In this document: piece after piece, positions 7,928-15,173 of the stretch
How positions within the stretch are numbered: the stretch's first letter is position 1
Layout of the letters: every line of letters begins with the position of its first letter
From: a virus
Strand: one strand, 5' to 3'
Virus record (IMG/VR): IMGVR_UViG_3300046480_000064
Coordinates: 1 to 21,058 of that record
Length of the DNA: 21,058 nucleotides
Made by a program: the position numbers and the translations under genes
The notes under the pieces: model-generated
What the model was told of the DNA's origin: nothing
Database searches by the model: none
What the model saw: the letters and a program-made list of their open reading frames with translations, nothing else

Positions 7928-8302
7928 TCAAAGCGCCTCGACAGCTCGGAATGTGAATCCAAAATCGACCGCCAGCCGCGAATCCCAGCCGGGATCCTCG
8001 ATGAGGCGGAATACGTGCGTGCCTGGCGCGGGCGACAGCCCAGGGCAATGCGGCGTCAGGTCGAAATTGAACGTCCCCACCTTGCCCTTCAGATCGAAAA
8101 AGAATTGCGTCCATTGGCCCGCTTCAGCCGGCGCCATGGCCTGCAGCGTCACCTCGATCTCCCATCGCGCACCGGGCCATTGGTAGACCTGCTGGACCAA
8201 CGTGAACGGACTCTCGGCGATGGCCGCGACCGTGTGGCGGAGCACATGGACGTTCTCCGGGAATATGTTGGCCGGCAAACTGAGCGGATAGGTGATCGGC
8301 AT
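7928..8302 (-). CDS. Minor tail protein, candidate distal tail ring component
   Basis: 124 residues. The N-terminus, YPLSLPANIFPENVHVLRHT, and the central WPGARWEIEVTLQAMAPAEA resemble small tail proteins encoded directly after the tape measure gene in Mu-like siphophages. The C-terminus has a beta-rich RLIEDPGWDSRLAVDFGFTF segment. By position it matches the distal tail slot (GTA gp12, lambda M), but at 124 residues it is smaller than most DUF2460-type or Dit proteins. It overlaps the tape measure stop by one base and is followed closely by the hub gene. The role comes mainly from gene order. Confidence 0.7.
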   Translation of the reverse strand: MPITYPLSLPANIFPENVHVLRHTVAAIAESPFTLVQQVYQWPGARWEIEVTLQAMAPAEAGQWTQFFFDLKGKVGTFNFDLTPHCPGLSPAPGTHVFRLIEDPGWDSRLAVDFGFTFRAVEAL

Positions 8303-10290
8303 CAGCGGAAGCCGTCCCGGCGGCGTTTCTGGGCATCGAGCACGGCCGCCTTGCTCGCCTCGACCATCTTGGGCAGGATCGCGAGCACTTCCTCGCGCGA
8401 GACGCCCCCGTTGAATTGGTATGTGAAATGGAATGTGTCTCCCCCGCCAGCCGCGGCAGCATTGCCCGCGACCAGAGCGACGCCGCCGCCCGCCATGGCG
8501 AGCTGCGCCGCGGAACCCGAAATGCTGGTGCGGCCGATCCCCGACAGGGGAATGACCCGGACTAACTCGACTCCGCCGGGGTTGTCACCGACCGTGAAGT
8601 GAGTGGGCCCATGCGTAAGGAAGGATCCGCCGCCGGCGGAAGAGATCTGCATTGTGCTACCAGCGGACCCGAGAGTACTTGCGCCGGCACTGACAGTGCC
8701 GGCGCCGGCGGTCGCCGGAAAGAGACCGAGCACCGCGTTGATGGCCTGGATCATCGCCATCTTCAGGAGGATTTCCGTGAGCATCCGGCCAGCGATGTCC
8801 CCAAGATCCCGGAAGGATTGGCCCCAACTCTGGGTGCCCTTGGTGGCCTCCCAAATGTCGTTCGTAAGGCTTGAAAACGTCTGACCGAGCGTCTGATTCA
8901 GCAGTTGAGAAGCTTGCTCTCCAGCGCTGCCGAGCGATTTCACCCAATCCATCGCGCCGGCCTGCCACCCCTCCGAAGTGGTCATATAGTTCGGATTTCC
9001 GTGCCGGTCATTCACGTGCTGATATTCATCCTGGATCTTGCGAAACGCCTGGGTCTCTCCGCCGGCTGGGTTGATCGCGATCTTTGCTCCCTCTTGCTGC
9101 CATTTCGTAATGTCGGCAAAGAGCTTCCGCTTCTCCTGAAGCTGCGTGAGCTGGGCTTTGGTCAGACCGTTTTCATCCGAGTCAAGCGAGATGTCAGCAT
9201 ACCTATTTGCCATGATTTCGTTCTCGAGATCGACGATTTGCTGGATGATGCCCAATTGCTCCCCCCGCTTTTCGGTCTCAGTTGTGAACCCCTCGCCGGA
9301 GGCAGCCTGATATGCCTGCTGGAGGTATTGCAGGTTCGCCTGCGTGGCTTCCTCGGGGGTCGCCATCACCGGACCCGTCCCCGGGAGTTTCGGGGGAGTG
9401 TCCTTGGATCTTCGGGCCAATCCGTCATAATAGTTGTTATAGGCGTCCATGCCGTAGATCCACGCCGCGGAAGTGGCGCCGAGCCATTGGCCCAATTGCA
9501 TGAACCAACCCACTTCTGTTGTGAGGCCCTTTGCCAAATCCTTTCCGGCGTCGGGATTCTGCTCTAAGATGTCGCCAATTTTCTCGCCTACAGCGATCGC
9601 CATTTCCTGCTTGAATTTCTTAATCTGTTTTTCGGCTTCAGCCAGGCGATTGACCGTATTGTCGGACATGATCCGGCCAGCTTCCTTCTGTGCGTCGGCG
9701 AGTTTACCGTAGCCTTCCGTGGCCAGTTCCTTCAATGCCCCCATCAGCCGGGGTGCATTACGGGCACCGAGTATCTGCACGGCCGAGTCGAAGGCGCGCG
9801 TCTGGTTCGTGCTGCTGAGGATCGCCTTCGCCACCCGCTCAAGCTGCAGCTCCAACGGAAGGCGGCTCAGCTGGTCGACGTCGAGGCCCAGCCGGCGAAA
9901 TTCGGCCGAGGCAGTGCCCGTGCCATTGCGGACTTCATCGAGTTTACCCCGATAGATTGTCAGAGCCATCGTGAGCTGGCCCACGTCGCCACCGGCATCG
10001 CTGATGACGTTTCCCAGTACCTGATATGCTTCGGCCGAAAGGCCGAGATTGGCCGATTGTTCCTTGATCTGGACCGCCATCTGGAACGCGCCGACGACAA
10101 AATCCTTCAGCGAGGTGACCAGCATATCCAGGCCCTTTTGCGCAATGGCGACGCCGAAACCGGTCTTCAATGCCTGGCCAAATCCGCTGGCTTGATCCGC
10201 CGCGTCCTTAATGGCGTCCTTGGTTCGCGTGAGCCCCGACAGCTCATCCCGGATTTGGATCAGGATTTCGAGTGTTGCTTGATCGGACAT
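8302..10290 (-). CDS. Tail tape measure protein
   Basis: 662 residues from ATG 10290 (MSDQATLEILIQIRDELSGL). An alternative TTG start 33 bases upstream reads MPGFPFSQFSA and is less likely. The first 260 residues are helical with alternating Lys/Glu and Ala, typical of a tape measure. A hydrophobic, Gly/Ala-rich stretch (ILLKMAMIQAINAVLGLFPA, followed by many AG/GAS) in the last third probably inserts in the host membrane. The C-terminus ends in FHFTYQFNGG followed by a basic helix, as in lambda H-like proteins. At about 0.15 nm per residue the tail would be about 100 nm (inference). It lies directly after the chaperone G/GT pair, the invariant order in long-tailed siphophages. Confidence 0.9.
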   Translation of the reverse strand: MSDQATLEILIQIRDELSGLTRTKDAIKDAADQASGFGQALKTGFGVAIAQKGLDMLVTSLKDFVVGAFQMAVQIKEQSANLGLSAEAYQVLGNVISDAGGDVGQLTMALTIYRGKLDEVRNGTGTASAEFRRLGLDVDQLSRLPLELQLERVAKAILSSTNQTRAFDSAVQILGARNAPRLMGALKELATEGYGKLADAQKEAGRIMSDNTVNRLAEAEKQIKKFKQEMAIAVGEKIGDILEQNPDAGKDLAKGLTTEVGWFMQLGQWLGATSAAWIYGMDAYNNYYDGLARRSKDTPPKLPGTGPVMATPEEATQANLQYLQQAYQAASGEGFTTETEKRGEQLGIIQQIVDLENEIMANRYADISLDSDENGLTKAQLTQLQEKRKLFADITKWQQEGAKIAINPAGGETQAFRKIQDEYQHVNDRHGNPNYMTTSEGWQAGAMDWVKSLGSAGEQASQLLNQTLGQTFSSLTNDIWEATKGTQSWGQSFRDLGDIAGRMLTEILLKMAMIQAINAVLGLFPATAGAGTVSAGASTLGSAGSTMQISSAGGGSFLTHGPTHFTVGDNPGGVELVRVIPLSGIGRTSISGSAAQLAMAGGGVALVAGNAAAAGGGDTFHFTYQFNGGVSREEVLAILPKMVEASKAAVLDAQKRRRDGFR

Positions 10291-10323
10291 TGCTGAAAAC
10301 TGGGAAAAGGGGAAACCGGGCAA

Positions 10324-11036
10324 CTAGGAACGGCCGGGGGATTGCGTCGCCGCATAGGCCGCTAGGCGTTGGAAGGGTGTCATGGGAGCCTCCCCACTGA
10401 TCTCCCGGATCAGGTCCCGTTGCATTTGCTGTGGCTTGGCGGGGTGCATTGCTGACAACCAGCGGAGCTGCGCGGCGGCATTCAACCGTCGTTGGGCTGC
10501 CATGACTTCCACCAGCCAGGGCAGCGTCTGGTTCAGGATTTCTTCACGGCCGAGTCCGAGGGTGGCAGCGGATTCGGCGCAGAATCGGACAAGTTTTTGA
10601 TCCGGGCTAAGAGCGGCTGAATGATCCGATCGACCATCGGAGAGATTTGCCGGATCGTCGCGTCGAAGAGCGGACCGACCGTCTTTTTGGCGGAGATCTG
10701 GGCGGTCGCCCAGGTCACCGCCGTCGTAAAATTTAGCCGGGTCGCGGCTTCGTGCAGGGCGAAGAAGCTGTCGGCGGTCAGATTGTCGGCCCAGCCTCTC
10801 TGCACCGGGCACATGCCTGCCGGCGCGCCGGCCGGCGAATCCTCGCCCGCCGCCGCGTGCAGATAGGTGCAGAGTTCGACCAGGCCGGCCTGATCTTCCG
10901 CGCGGGCGAGCACGTCGCCCATCGCGCGGATTGGCATGGCACGGATGAAACAGTCCACTTCGGTTCCATCGACGAGTTTCGCCCGGATCATCTCGCCGCC
11001 GAAGAGGATCGTGAGCGGTGAGGAGTTTTCTTTCAT
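10324..11036 (-). CDS. Tail assembly chaperone GT fusion made by a -1 frameshift
   Basis: A second frame continues after the G gene: from about base 10593 to the stop at 10324 it encodes a protein-like sequence (EEILNQTLPWLVEVMAAQRR, HPAKPQQMQRDLI, PMTPFQRLAAYAA). Upstream in that frame the translation is Arg-rich shadow sequence, so no independent gene fits. Reading G to codon 148 and slipping back one base at CAAAAAC (10599-10593) gives a 237-residue fusion: 148 residues of G plus 89 of T. Two such proteins coat the tape measure during tail assembly in lambda-like phages, where the G:GT ratio is set by the shift. Position between tube and tape measure supports this. The shift itself is inferred. 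Confidence 0.75.
10533..11036 (-). CDS. Tail assembly chaperone G-like protein
   Basis: 167 residues, start ATG 11036, stop TGA 10533. The N-terminal part (MIRAKLVDGTEVDCFIRAMPIRAMGDVLAR) is a short beta section typical of small tail chaperones, and the rest is mostly helical, with a Lys-rich C-terminus (DSAVKKS). It lies between the tail tube and tape measure genes, where lambda G lies. Codons 146-148 are ATC AAA AAC and overlap the slippery site that makes the GT form. It acts in the cytoplasm by binding the tape measure and recruiting tube subunits, and is not expected in the virion. No Shine-Dalgarno sequence is visible. Sequence similarity alone would not identify it; the order and the overlapping frame do. 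Confidence 0.75.
   Translation of the reverse strand: MKENSSPLTILFGGEMIRAKLVDGTEVDCFIRAMPIRAMGDVLARAEDQAGLVELCTYLHAAAGEDSPAGAPAGMCPVQRGWADNLTADSFFALHEAATRLNFTTAVTWATAQISAKKTVGPLFDATIRQISPMVDRIIQPLLARIKNLSDSAPNPLPPSDSAVKKS
10571..10599 (-). promoter_or_regulatory. Candidate -1 ribosomal frameshift signal
   Basis: On the coding strand the heptamer C AAA AAC occupies 10599-10593 in the G frame (codons 147-148). Six bases later a small hairpin, GATTC-TGCGCC-GAATC (10586-10571), could stall the ribosome. The stem is only 5 bp and the heptamer is imperfect (first base C, not A), so the shift may be of low efficiency, as expected for GT. Confidence 0.6.
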
Positions 11037-11060
11037 GATGAAATGCTACCGGAAGCACTC

Positions 11061-11939
11061 TCAGTTGCCGGTGATTGCCGCATGGCCGACTGCGCTGAAC
11101 CCGCCAAGATCGGCCATGACGTAAAGGTCGCCATTCGGCGTCCGCGCATAGGTGAAACTCAGCAGGCCGGTCTCATCTGTGACCGCATGGAACACCGCGT
11201 CTGTCGTATCGACCTTGATGAGTGTACCGGCGACGAGCGTCTGGTTGAGAGTGCCAAGGTCGGTCGGGGCACCATAGGATGTGCCCGAAAGGAAGACTTC
11301 CACCGGCACGCGTGCGGCAACGTTGTTGCCCAGCTCGTTCTTGGCCTGTACGGTCACATGGGCGACGCCATCAGGCGTGCCTGTGTTTGCGACCGTGACC
11401 GTGGCGCCTCCGACGACGATATCTGGCGCCGGCTCCCCGTCGATGGGTGTGTATGCGGCGTCCGGGGTGAAGGTGATCGCTCCGTCCTTGCGGGAGCGGA
11501 CCACGAGGGTCAGCTCGGTCGAATTGTCGCCCGAAAAACCCTCTTCGCCTGTGTCGACGAAGATCGTGCATGCGAAATCGTCCGTGCGCAGCGCCACGAC
11601 GGCAGAGGCATCATCGGGGTCACGGATCCATGCCGTGCAGGTGCCCGATTTCGAGCCTGAGAGCGAGCCAAGGAGCGTGATTACTTTCTTCACCTCCTTA
11701 GTCTTGAATTTCAGCAATTCCTTGCGCGCTTTCTCCCAGATCTTATCGGTGAATGCGGGGCCATTGCCCGCGCCGGGCGCCTGACTCTCGCCGATTTCAA
11801 GACCTGGATCATGGCTGACATAGTTGACCAGGAGATTCGTGGTCACGGTGGCGATCGTGAGAGCCAGGATGGATTGGCGACCGGTCACGGCCTTGGTCGT
11901 ATCGTAGGCTGCGGTGGGTAGTGTTGGAGGCGTTGGCAT
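11061..11939 (-). CDS. Major tail tube protein with C-terminal Ig-like domain
   Basis: 292 residues. The first ~175 residues look like a siphophage tube subunit: PTAAYDTTKAVTGRQSILAL, a Lys-rich helix (KARKELLKFKTKEVKKVI), then strands with AWIRDPDDASAVVALRTDDF and TFTPDAAYTPIDGEPAPDI. Residues 179-292 are a separate beta-sandwich domain that decorates the tube surface in many phages. This domain is nearly the same (16 differences in 114 by my alignment) as the end of the decoration-like protein at 14055-15113. One of the few good ribosome sites of the window precedes the start (AAGGA, 6 bases from ATG), consistent with a highly expressed virion protein. The following G/GT and tape measure genes support the call. 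Confidence 0.82.
   Translation of the reverse strand: MPTPPTLPTAAYDTTKAVTGRQSILALTIATVTTNLLVNYVSHDPGLEIGESQAPGAGNGPAFTDKIWEKARKELLKFKTKEVKKVITLLGSLSGSKSGTCTAWIRDPDDASAVVALRTDDFACTIFVDTGEEGFSGDNSTELTLVVRSRKDGAITFTPDAAYTPIDGEPAPDIVVGGATVTVANTGTPDGVAHVTVQAKNELGNNVAARVPVEVFLSGTSYGAPTDLGTLNQTLVAGTLIKVDTTDAVFHAVTDETGLLSFTYARTPNGDLYVMADLGGFSAVGHAAITGN
11064..11405 (-). repeat. Copy 1 of a domain repeated in two virion genes
   Basis: This segment encodes residues 179-292 of the tube protein, from VTVANTGTPDGVAHVTVQAK to the final AAITGN. It matches 14058-14399 at about 98 of 114 residues. Similarity starts sharply at the domain edge and ends at the stop codon. Many third positions differ, so the copy is not recent. 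Confidence 0.9.
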
Positions 11940-11985
11940 GGGAGTTCCTTATTGGCTATTTGCTATTGGCAATTTGAGATTGGAT
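11940..11985 (-). promoter_or_regulatory. AT-rich leader of the tail tube gene with a 14-base spaced repeat
   Basis: 46 bases between genes, strikingly AT-rich for this window. TATTGGC occurs at 11950-11956 and 11964-11970, 14 bases apart. On the coding strand it ends in AAGGAACTCCC before ATG. It may be an unstructured ribosome-loading leader or hold a promoter, but I cannot fit a clear -35/-10 pair. Confidence 0.4.
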
Positions 11986-12519
11986 CTATGGCACGGCCAC
12001 GTGGACAATGCCGGCGAAGGCGATGAGCTCCTGTGCCCAGCATTCTCGGCCCAGATTCGCCGCGTTCGTTCCTTTGGCGTCGGGCGGCTGGATCATCATG
12101 GGATCGCCGGCGCAGGGCTCGAATGTGAGATCCGCATGCCCGGTGAACGGATGGCCGACCAGGTCATCGATCACACGGTCCCCGAGCTCGAGGACGCCGA
12201 TGTTCGCCGGGCCGCCAACCAGGGCGGTCTGATGGATCTTATCCAGTGACTTGTCGGCAATGAGCAACATCAGGCGCACCGTCCGCACACTGGTCAGGTC
12301 CAGACGGGACCGCGTGTTCGCGTGCTGGGTGCCTGCCGGCACGATGAAGCAGACGCGCTGCTCGCTCGCGAACGTCTCCTTCAGCGCCTTGGCCAGGTCA
12401 TTCGCGCCGAAATACCCCACGCGCTCGAATAGCGGATCCGAGCCGACCGCCCCGACAAGCAGCGACTCAAGTCGCGTCTTGAGGAGATCCATCACAGTGA
12501 TGACGTGCAGGAATGCCAT
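11986..12519 (-). CDS. Mu gp37-like protein, candidate tail completion/terminator
   Basis: 177 residues, ATG 12519, one base after the previous stop. The middle has a beta-rich section (TSVRTVRLMLLIADKSLDKI, NIGVLELGDRVIDDL) ending in FEPCAGDPMMIQ, the pattern of small proteins that cap the tail tube. In Mu the genes after the major head protein are gp36 and gp37, and here a gp36-like gene (DUF1320) comes directly before and the tail tube directly after, so this is the gp37/tail-terminator slot. It probably joins the head-tail connector to the tube. The role rests mainly on gene order, and I cannot place it firmly in a named family. Confidence 0.65.
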   Translation of the reverse strand: MAFLHVITVMDLLKTRLESLLVGAVGSDPLFERVGYFGANDLAKALKETFASEQRVCFIVPAGTQHANTRSRLDLTSVRTVRLMLLIADKSLDKIHQTALVGGPANIGVLELGDRVIDDLVGHPFTGHADLTFEPCAGDPMMIQPPDAKGTNAANLGRECWAQELIAFAGIVHVAVP

Positions 12520-12520
12520 G

Positions 12521-12982
12521 TCAGATAGACAGCCGGCCCGTCGCTGAATGCGTCCGGGTGCGCTCAGTGATGACCGATGCCGAGGGCTGCTTGCGGTTGA
12601 GATCCGGAGATAGGGGCAGTTCTCCCGTCACGATCTTGTCCAGCAGGCCCGGCTGGCCTCCTTGCTGCCCCGCCGTGCCACGGACGGCCGTCGCACGGGC
12701 CAACCATGGGTTGGAGTCGCCGAAGAATCCCTTGCGCTGGTAAAGCAGTTCGGCAGCCAGCACGAAGCCCGCATTGAGTAGCACCTGCGGCAGTGGATCC
12801 ACTAGCGGCAATGCGTACCGCTGGCCGATCTTGCCATCGATCTCCTGTCCGACCGCCGCGACGATCTGCTGCCAGATATCCATATCCGGCGTCCCGGCGC
12901 CCGTGTCATCGAGCAGCTGGCTGGTGATCTCGTCTGGGAGTCCGGCGATGATCTGGTCGAAGGTGATATAGGCGGTGGCCAT
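12521..12982 (-). CDS. DUF1320 / Mu gp36-like head-tail connector protein
   Basis: 153 residues from ATG 12982; a TTG four codons upstream is a poorer start. Typical DUF1320 features are present: an N-terminal YITFDQIIAGLPDEITSQLL, a central AAVGQEIDGKIGQRYALPL with the conserved arginine-tyrosine-PL motif, then PQVLLNAGFVLAAELLYQRK. In Mu this protein (gp36, gpJ) is needed for head completion or joining. The all-helical fold resembles connector adaptors that bind under the portal. The C-terminus (SPDLNRKQPSASVITERTR) is extended and probably flexible. It is the first gene after the intrinsic terminator that follows the capsid gene. Confidence 0.85.
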   Translation of the reverse strand: MATAYITFDQIIAGLPDEITSQLLDDTGAGTPDMDIWQQIVAAVGQEIDGKIGQRYALPLVDPLPQVLLNAGFVLAAELLYQRKGFFGDSNPWLARATAVRGTAGQQGGQPGLLDKIVTGELPLSPDLNRKQPSASVITERTRTHSATGRLSI

Positions 12983-12990
12983 TGGCTTTG

Positions 12991-13029
12991 ACAAAAGCGC
13001 CCCCGGCGGCGGACGCCGGCCGGGGGCGC
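12991..13029 (-). terminator. Intrinsic terminator after the major capsid gene
   Basis: Bases 12997-13007 and 13019-13029 form a perfect 11 bp GC-rich stem (GCGCCCCCGGC with its complement) around an 11-base loop. On the - strand it is followed directly by TTTT (12996-12993) and GT. It lies 28 bases after the capsid stop and overlaps the start region of the next gene. It could reduce read-through so that head genes outnumber downstream transcripts. Confidence 0.85.
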
Positions 13030-13057
13030 GAGTAGCGCATGTTGGCTGGTACCGAAA

Positions 13058-13999
13058 TCAGGCGGCGTCGGCCCCGGTGGATCCCCAGGCGAGTTCCGGC
13101 AGGCCGTAGCCGGCGGCATAGCGGCCGTAGGCTTGGTAAAGGAACTCGTGGTTCTTGAAGACGTGGTCGCTGGTCGGCGTATCGAGGGCGGTGAGCACCG
13201 GTGCCACTTCCTGCTGGTGGATGAGCGGCTTCATCGGCCACCCGGTCTCCAGGAGGAACCAGGCATCGGAGCCCCCGAGTTGCGGCCAGACCATCAAACT
13301 CGCCGTCCCCTTATTGACGTTCGTGACCGCGGCCGACGCGACATTCTCAGTGCCCGCCTTGTTCATCGCGATCTGCTGGATGAAGTCGGCCTGCAAGATC
13401 TGGCGGCCGAGCGCCTCGTTCTTTGCCGAGACGACCAAGAGCAATCTGAGCCCCAGATTGAGCGGGCGCCCTTCGGCGTTTTTGCGGCTTTTGATGTCGG
13501 CGCGCGCCGTCTCGAAATTGGTCGAACTGAGTTTCTTCGTGCCCTTGTTGTCGAAGGTGGTCTTCCCTTTCTGCGGCTCATGCCCGGTGTCGAAGAAATT
13601 CTTGCCCGTATAGCATTTCGTGGTGAAGCCGGCCAGCAGCAGGTTGGCAATCAGCTCGTCGGGATGCTGCTTTGCGGCGAGGCCCAAGGCGCTGAACCGC
13701 GGGTTGTACAAGCCATAGGCATTCCGCTCGATGTCGGCCTGGCGGACGCCGATCGCGTCATAGTACTCGTCGTTGACGATCGAGTACCTGTGCGCGGCAA
13801 GATTCGCCACAGTGATCTCGCCCAAAAGCTTCTTCATGCCCGGAAAGCTGCCGAGCCAGGCATAAACCTCTTCGGCTGCGCTGGACGGAACCAGGGTGGC
13901 GACCTGGTCCCACATCGCCGCGCCGGCCTGGTATGCCTCGTTGAAGATCACGCGATAGGCGCGGAAGAGTTCGGTCAGGGAGGATTGATTGATTTGCAT
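13058..13999 (-). CDS. Major capsid protein, Mu gpT-like
   Basis: 313 residues, close to Mu gpT (about 305). The N-terminus (MQINQSSLTELFRAYRVIFNEAY) with a nearby AAMWDQVATLVPSSAAEEVYAWLG segment is characteristic of the family. Other conserved parts are GVRQADIERNAYGLYNPRFSALG, YTGKNFFDTGHEPQKG, and WPMKPLIHQQEVAPVLTAL with DHVFKNHEFLYQAYGRYAAGYGLPELA near the end. It builds the HK97-fold shell. It follows the protease/scaffold and decoration genes, and a strong terminator comes after it. There is no Shine-Dalgarno sequence: the bases before ATG are pyrimidine-rich (CTTCTCTCCTC). Confidence 0.92.
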   Translation of the reverse strand: MQINQSSLTELFRAYRVIFNEAYQAGAAMWDQVATLVPSSAAEEVYAWLGSFPGMKKLLGEITVANLAAHRYSIVNDEYYDAIGVRQADIERNAYGLYNPRFSALGLAAKQHPDELIANLLLAGFTTKCYTGKNFFDTGHEPQKGKTTFDNKGTKKLSSTNFETARADIKSRKNAEGRPLNLGLRLLLVVSAKNEALGRQILQADFIQQIAMNKAGTENVASAAVTNVNKGTASLMVWPQLGGSDAWFLLETGWPMKPLIHQQEVAPVLTALDTPTSDHVFKNHEFLYQAYGRYAAGYGLPELAWGSTGADAA

Positions 14000-14054
14000 G
14001 AGGAGAGAAGCTTAGGGCTGAGGGTGAGAGGTAAGGTGGACCGGGCGTTGATCG

Positions 14055-15113
14055 TCAGTTTCCGGTGATGGCCGCGTTCCCGACCGCGCAGATCCCGCCG
14101 AGCTGGGCCATGACATAGAGGTCGCCGTTAGGTGATCGTGCATAGGTGAAGCTGAGGAGGCCCGTCGCATCGGTGACCGCGCGGAACTCGGCGTCGGTGG
14201 TGTCGACCTTGATCAGGCTGCCAGCCACCAGGGTCTGGTTGAGGGTGCCGAGATCGGCCGGCGCGCCATAAGAGGTCGCGGAGAGGAACACGGCGACCGG
14301 AACGCGGGCCGCGACGTTGTTGCCCTGAGCGTCCTTGGCCTGCACGGTCACATGGGCGACGCCGTCCGGGGTGCCTGTGTTGGCGACCGTGACAACGGCG
14401 CTCGCAACGATCATCTGCGCGACGGCGGCGGCAAGCTTGGCAGCCGTAATCGCGCCGGCGCCGACCGTGCCCACGACCGGGAGGTGATAGGTGGAGTCCA
14501 CCCAGACACCATCGCTGTCGATCGCGATCGCCAGGCCGGCTTTCACGGCATTGCTGTTGCTGTGGGCAACGGTGTGATCGTCCTCGACGTAGATCACGGT
14601 GTTCAGATCGGCGGTGACAACCGCGCTGCCCGTGCTATTCGCCCATTTGAAGCAGCCGCGCTTCACATTGACCATGAGATCGCCCGGCGCGCCCGCTGAA
14701 TTGTCCACATCCGCCTCGATCCGGCCGAAAGCGACCAGGCCGGTCGTATCGGCTGCCGGCACGACATAGCCGCTCGCGTTGAGCGCTGCCATGGTACCAG
14801 CGTAGAGTTTCGTCGAGGCAGCGACAGGATAGGCGGCCACGGCGCCTGCGCGCTCGGGCGTGTCGATCGGCTCGTCCGAAGAAAGACCCAGCGCCAGAGG
14901 GGCGACGCACCAGAGTTCGCCGATCCAGCCATGGATCGCCATCAAGGCGTGCGACAAACCGATCTTGAAGACCATGCCGACGTTCTCGAAAAACAAGGTG
15001 GCGCTGTTGGTCGGCGGCGATCGGTCGACGCCCAGCGGCGGGGCGAGGAAGGCAGTGAACAGGCCCAGGATGAAGATCAGCGGGGCGAGGAAGGCAGTGA
15101 ACAGCGTTTTCAT
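14055..15113 (-). CDS. Head decoration-like protein with hydrophobic N-terminus and C-terminal Ig-like domain
   Basis: 352 residues in three parts. Residues ~1-78 are hydrophobic, with a 14-residue tandem repeat (FTAFLAPLIFILGL, FTAFLAPPLGV) and further apolar stretches. This is unusual for a virion decoration protein and looks like a signal or membrane segment. Residues ~80-210 (PVAASTKLYAGTMAALNASG, RIEADVDNSAGAPGDLMVNV, FKWANSTG) match the layout of Mu-type capsid decoration/DUF2190-like proteins encoded between protease and capsid. Residues 239-352 are the Ig-like domain shared with the tail tube protein. The N-terminal part could be a separate or fused gene, or translation may begin at one of the internal Met codons (such as the one in GMVFKIGL). 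Virion role: likely, by position. Confidence 0.75.
   Translation of the reverse strand: MKTLFTAFLAPLIFILGLFTAFLAPPLGVDRSPPTNSATLFFENVGMVFKIGLSHALMAIHGWIGELWCVAPLALGLSSDEPIDTPERAGAVAAYPVAASTKLYAGTMAALNASGYVVPAADTTGLVAFGRIEADVDNSAGAPGDLMVNVKRGCFKWANSTGSAVVTADLNTVIYVEDDHTVAHSNSNAVKAGLAIAIDSDGVWVDSTYHLPVVGTVGAGAITAAKLAAAVAQMIVASAVVTVANTGTPDGVAHVTVQAKDAQGNNVAARVPVAVFLSATSYGAPADLGTLNQTLVAGSLIKVDTTDAEFRAVTDATGLLSFTYARSPNGDLYVMAQLGGICAVGNAAITGN
14058..14399 (-). repeat. Copy 2 of a domain repeated in two virion genes
   Basis: Residues 239-352 of the decoration-like protein; partner of 11064-11405. Both copies sit at the extreme C-terminus of their proteins and end in AAITGN. Confidence 0.9.
15038..15104. 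repeat. 25-base direct repeat, 42-base period
   Basis: The same 25 bases (from GCGGGGCGAGG to GTGAACAG) occur at 15038-15062 and 15080-15104. In the protein this gives FTAFLAP twice, 14 residues apart. It appears to be a small in-frame tandem duplication at the start of the decoration-like gene. Confidence 0.85.
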
Positions 15114-15173
15114 GAGGTCGAGATTTGAGGTGGAGATTGTTGAGGACCGGATATTCGGAGATCGGCTGGTGGA

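Noticed and set aside
10600-11058. Upstream part of the T frame as an independent gene start
   Set aside because: That stretch is Arg/Pro/Gly-rich shadow of G. Protein-like sequence begins only near the slippery site, which favours a frameshift.
13133-14068. A 311-codon open frame on the + strand
   Set aside because: Antisense to the well-recognised Mu gpT-like capsid gene, with no domain-like sequence.
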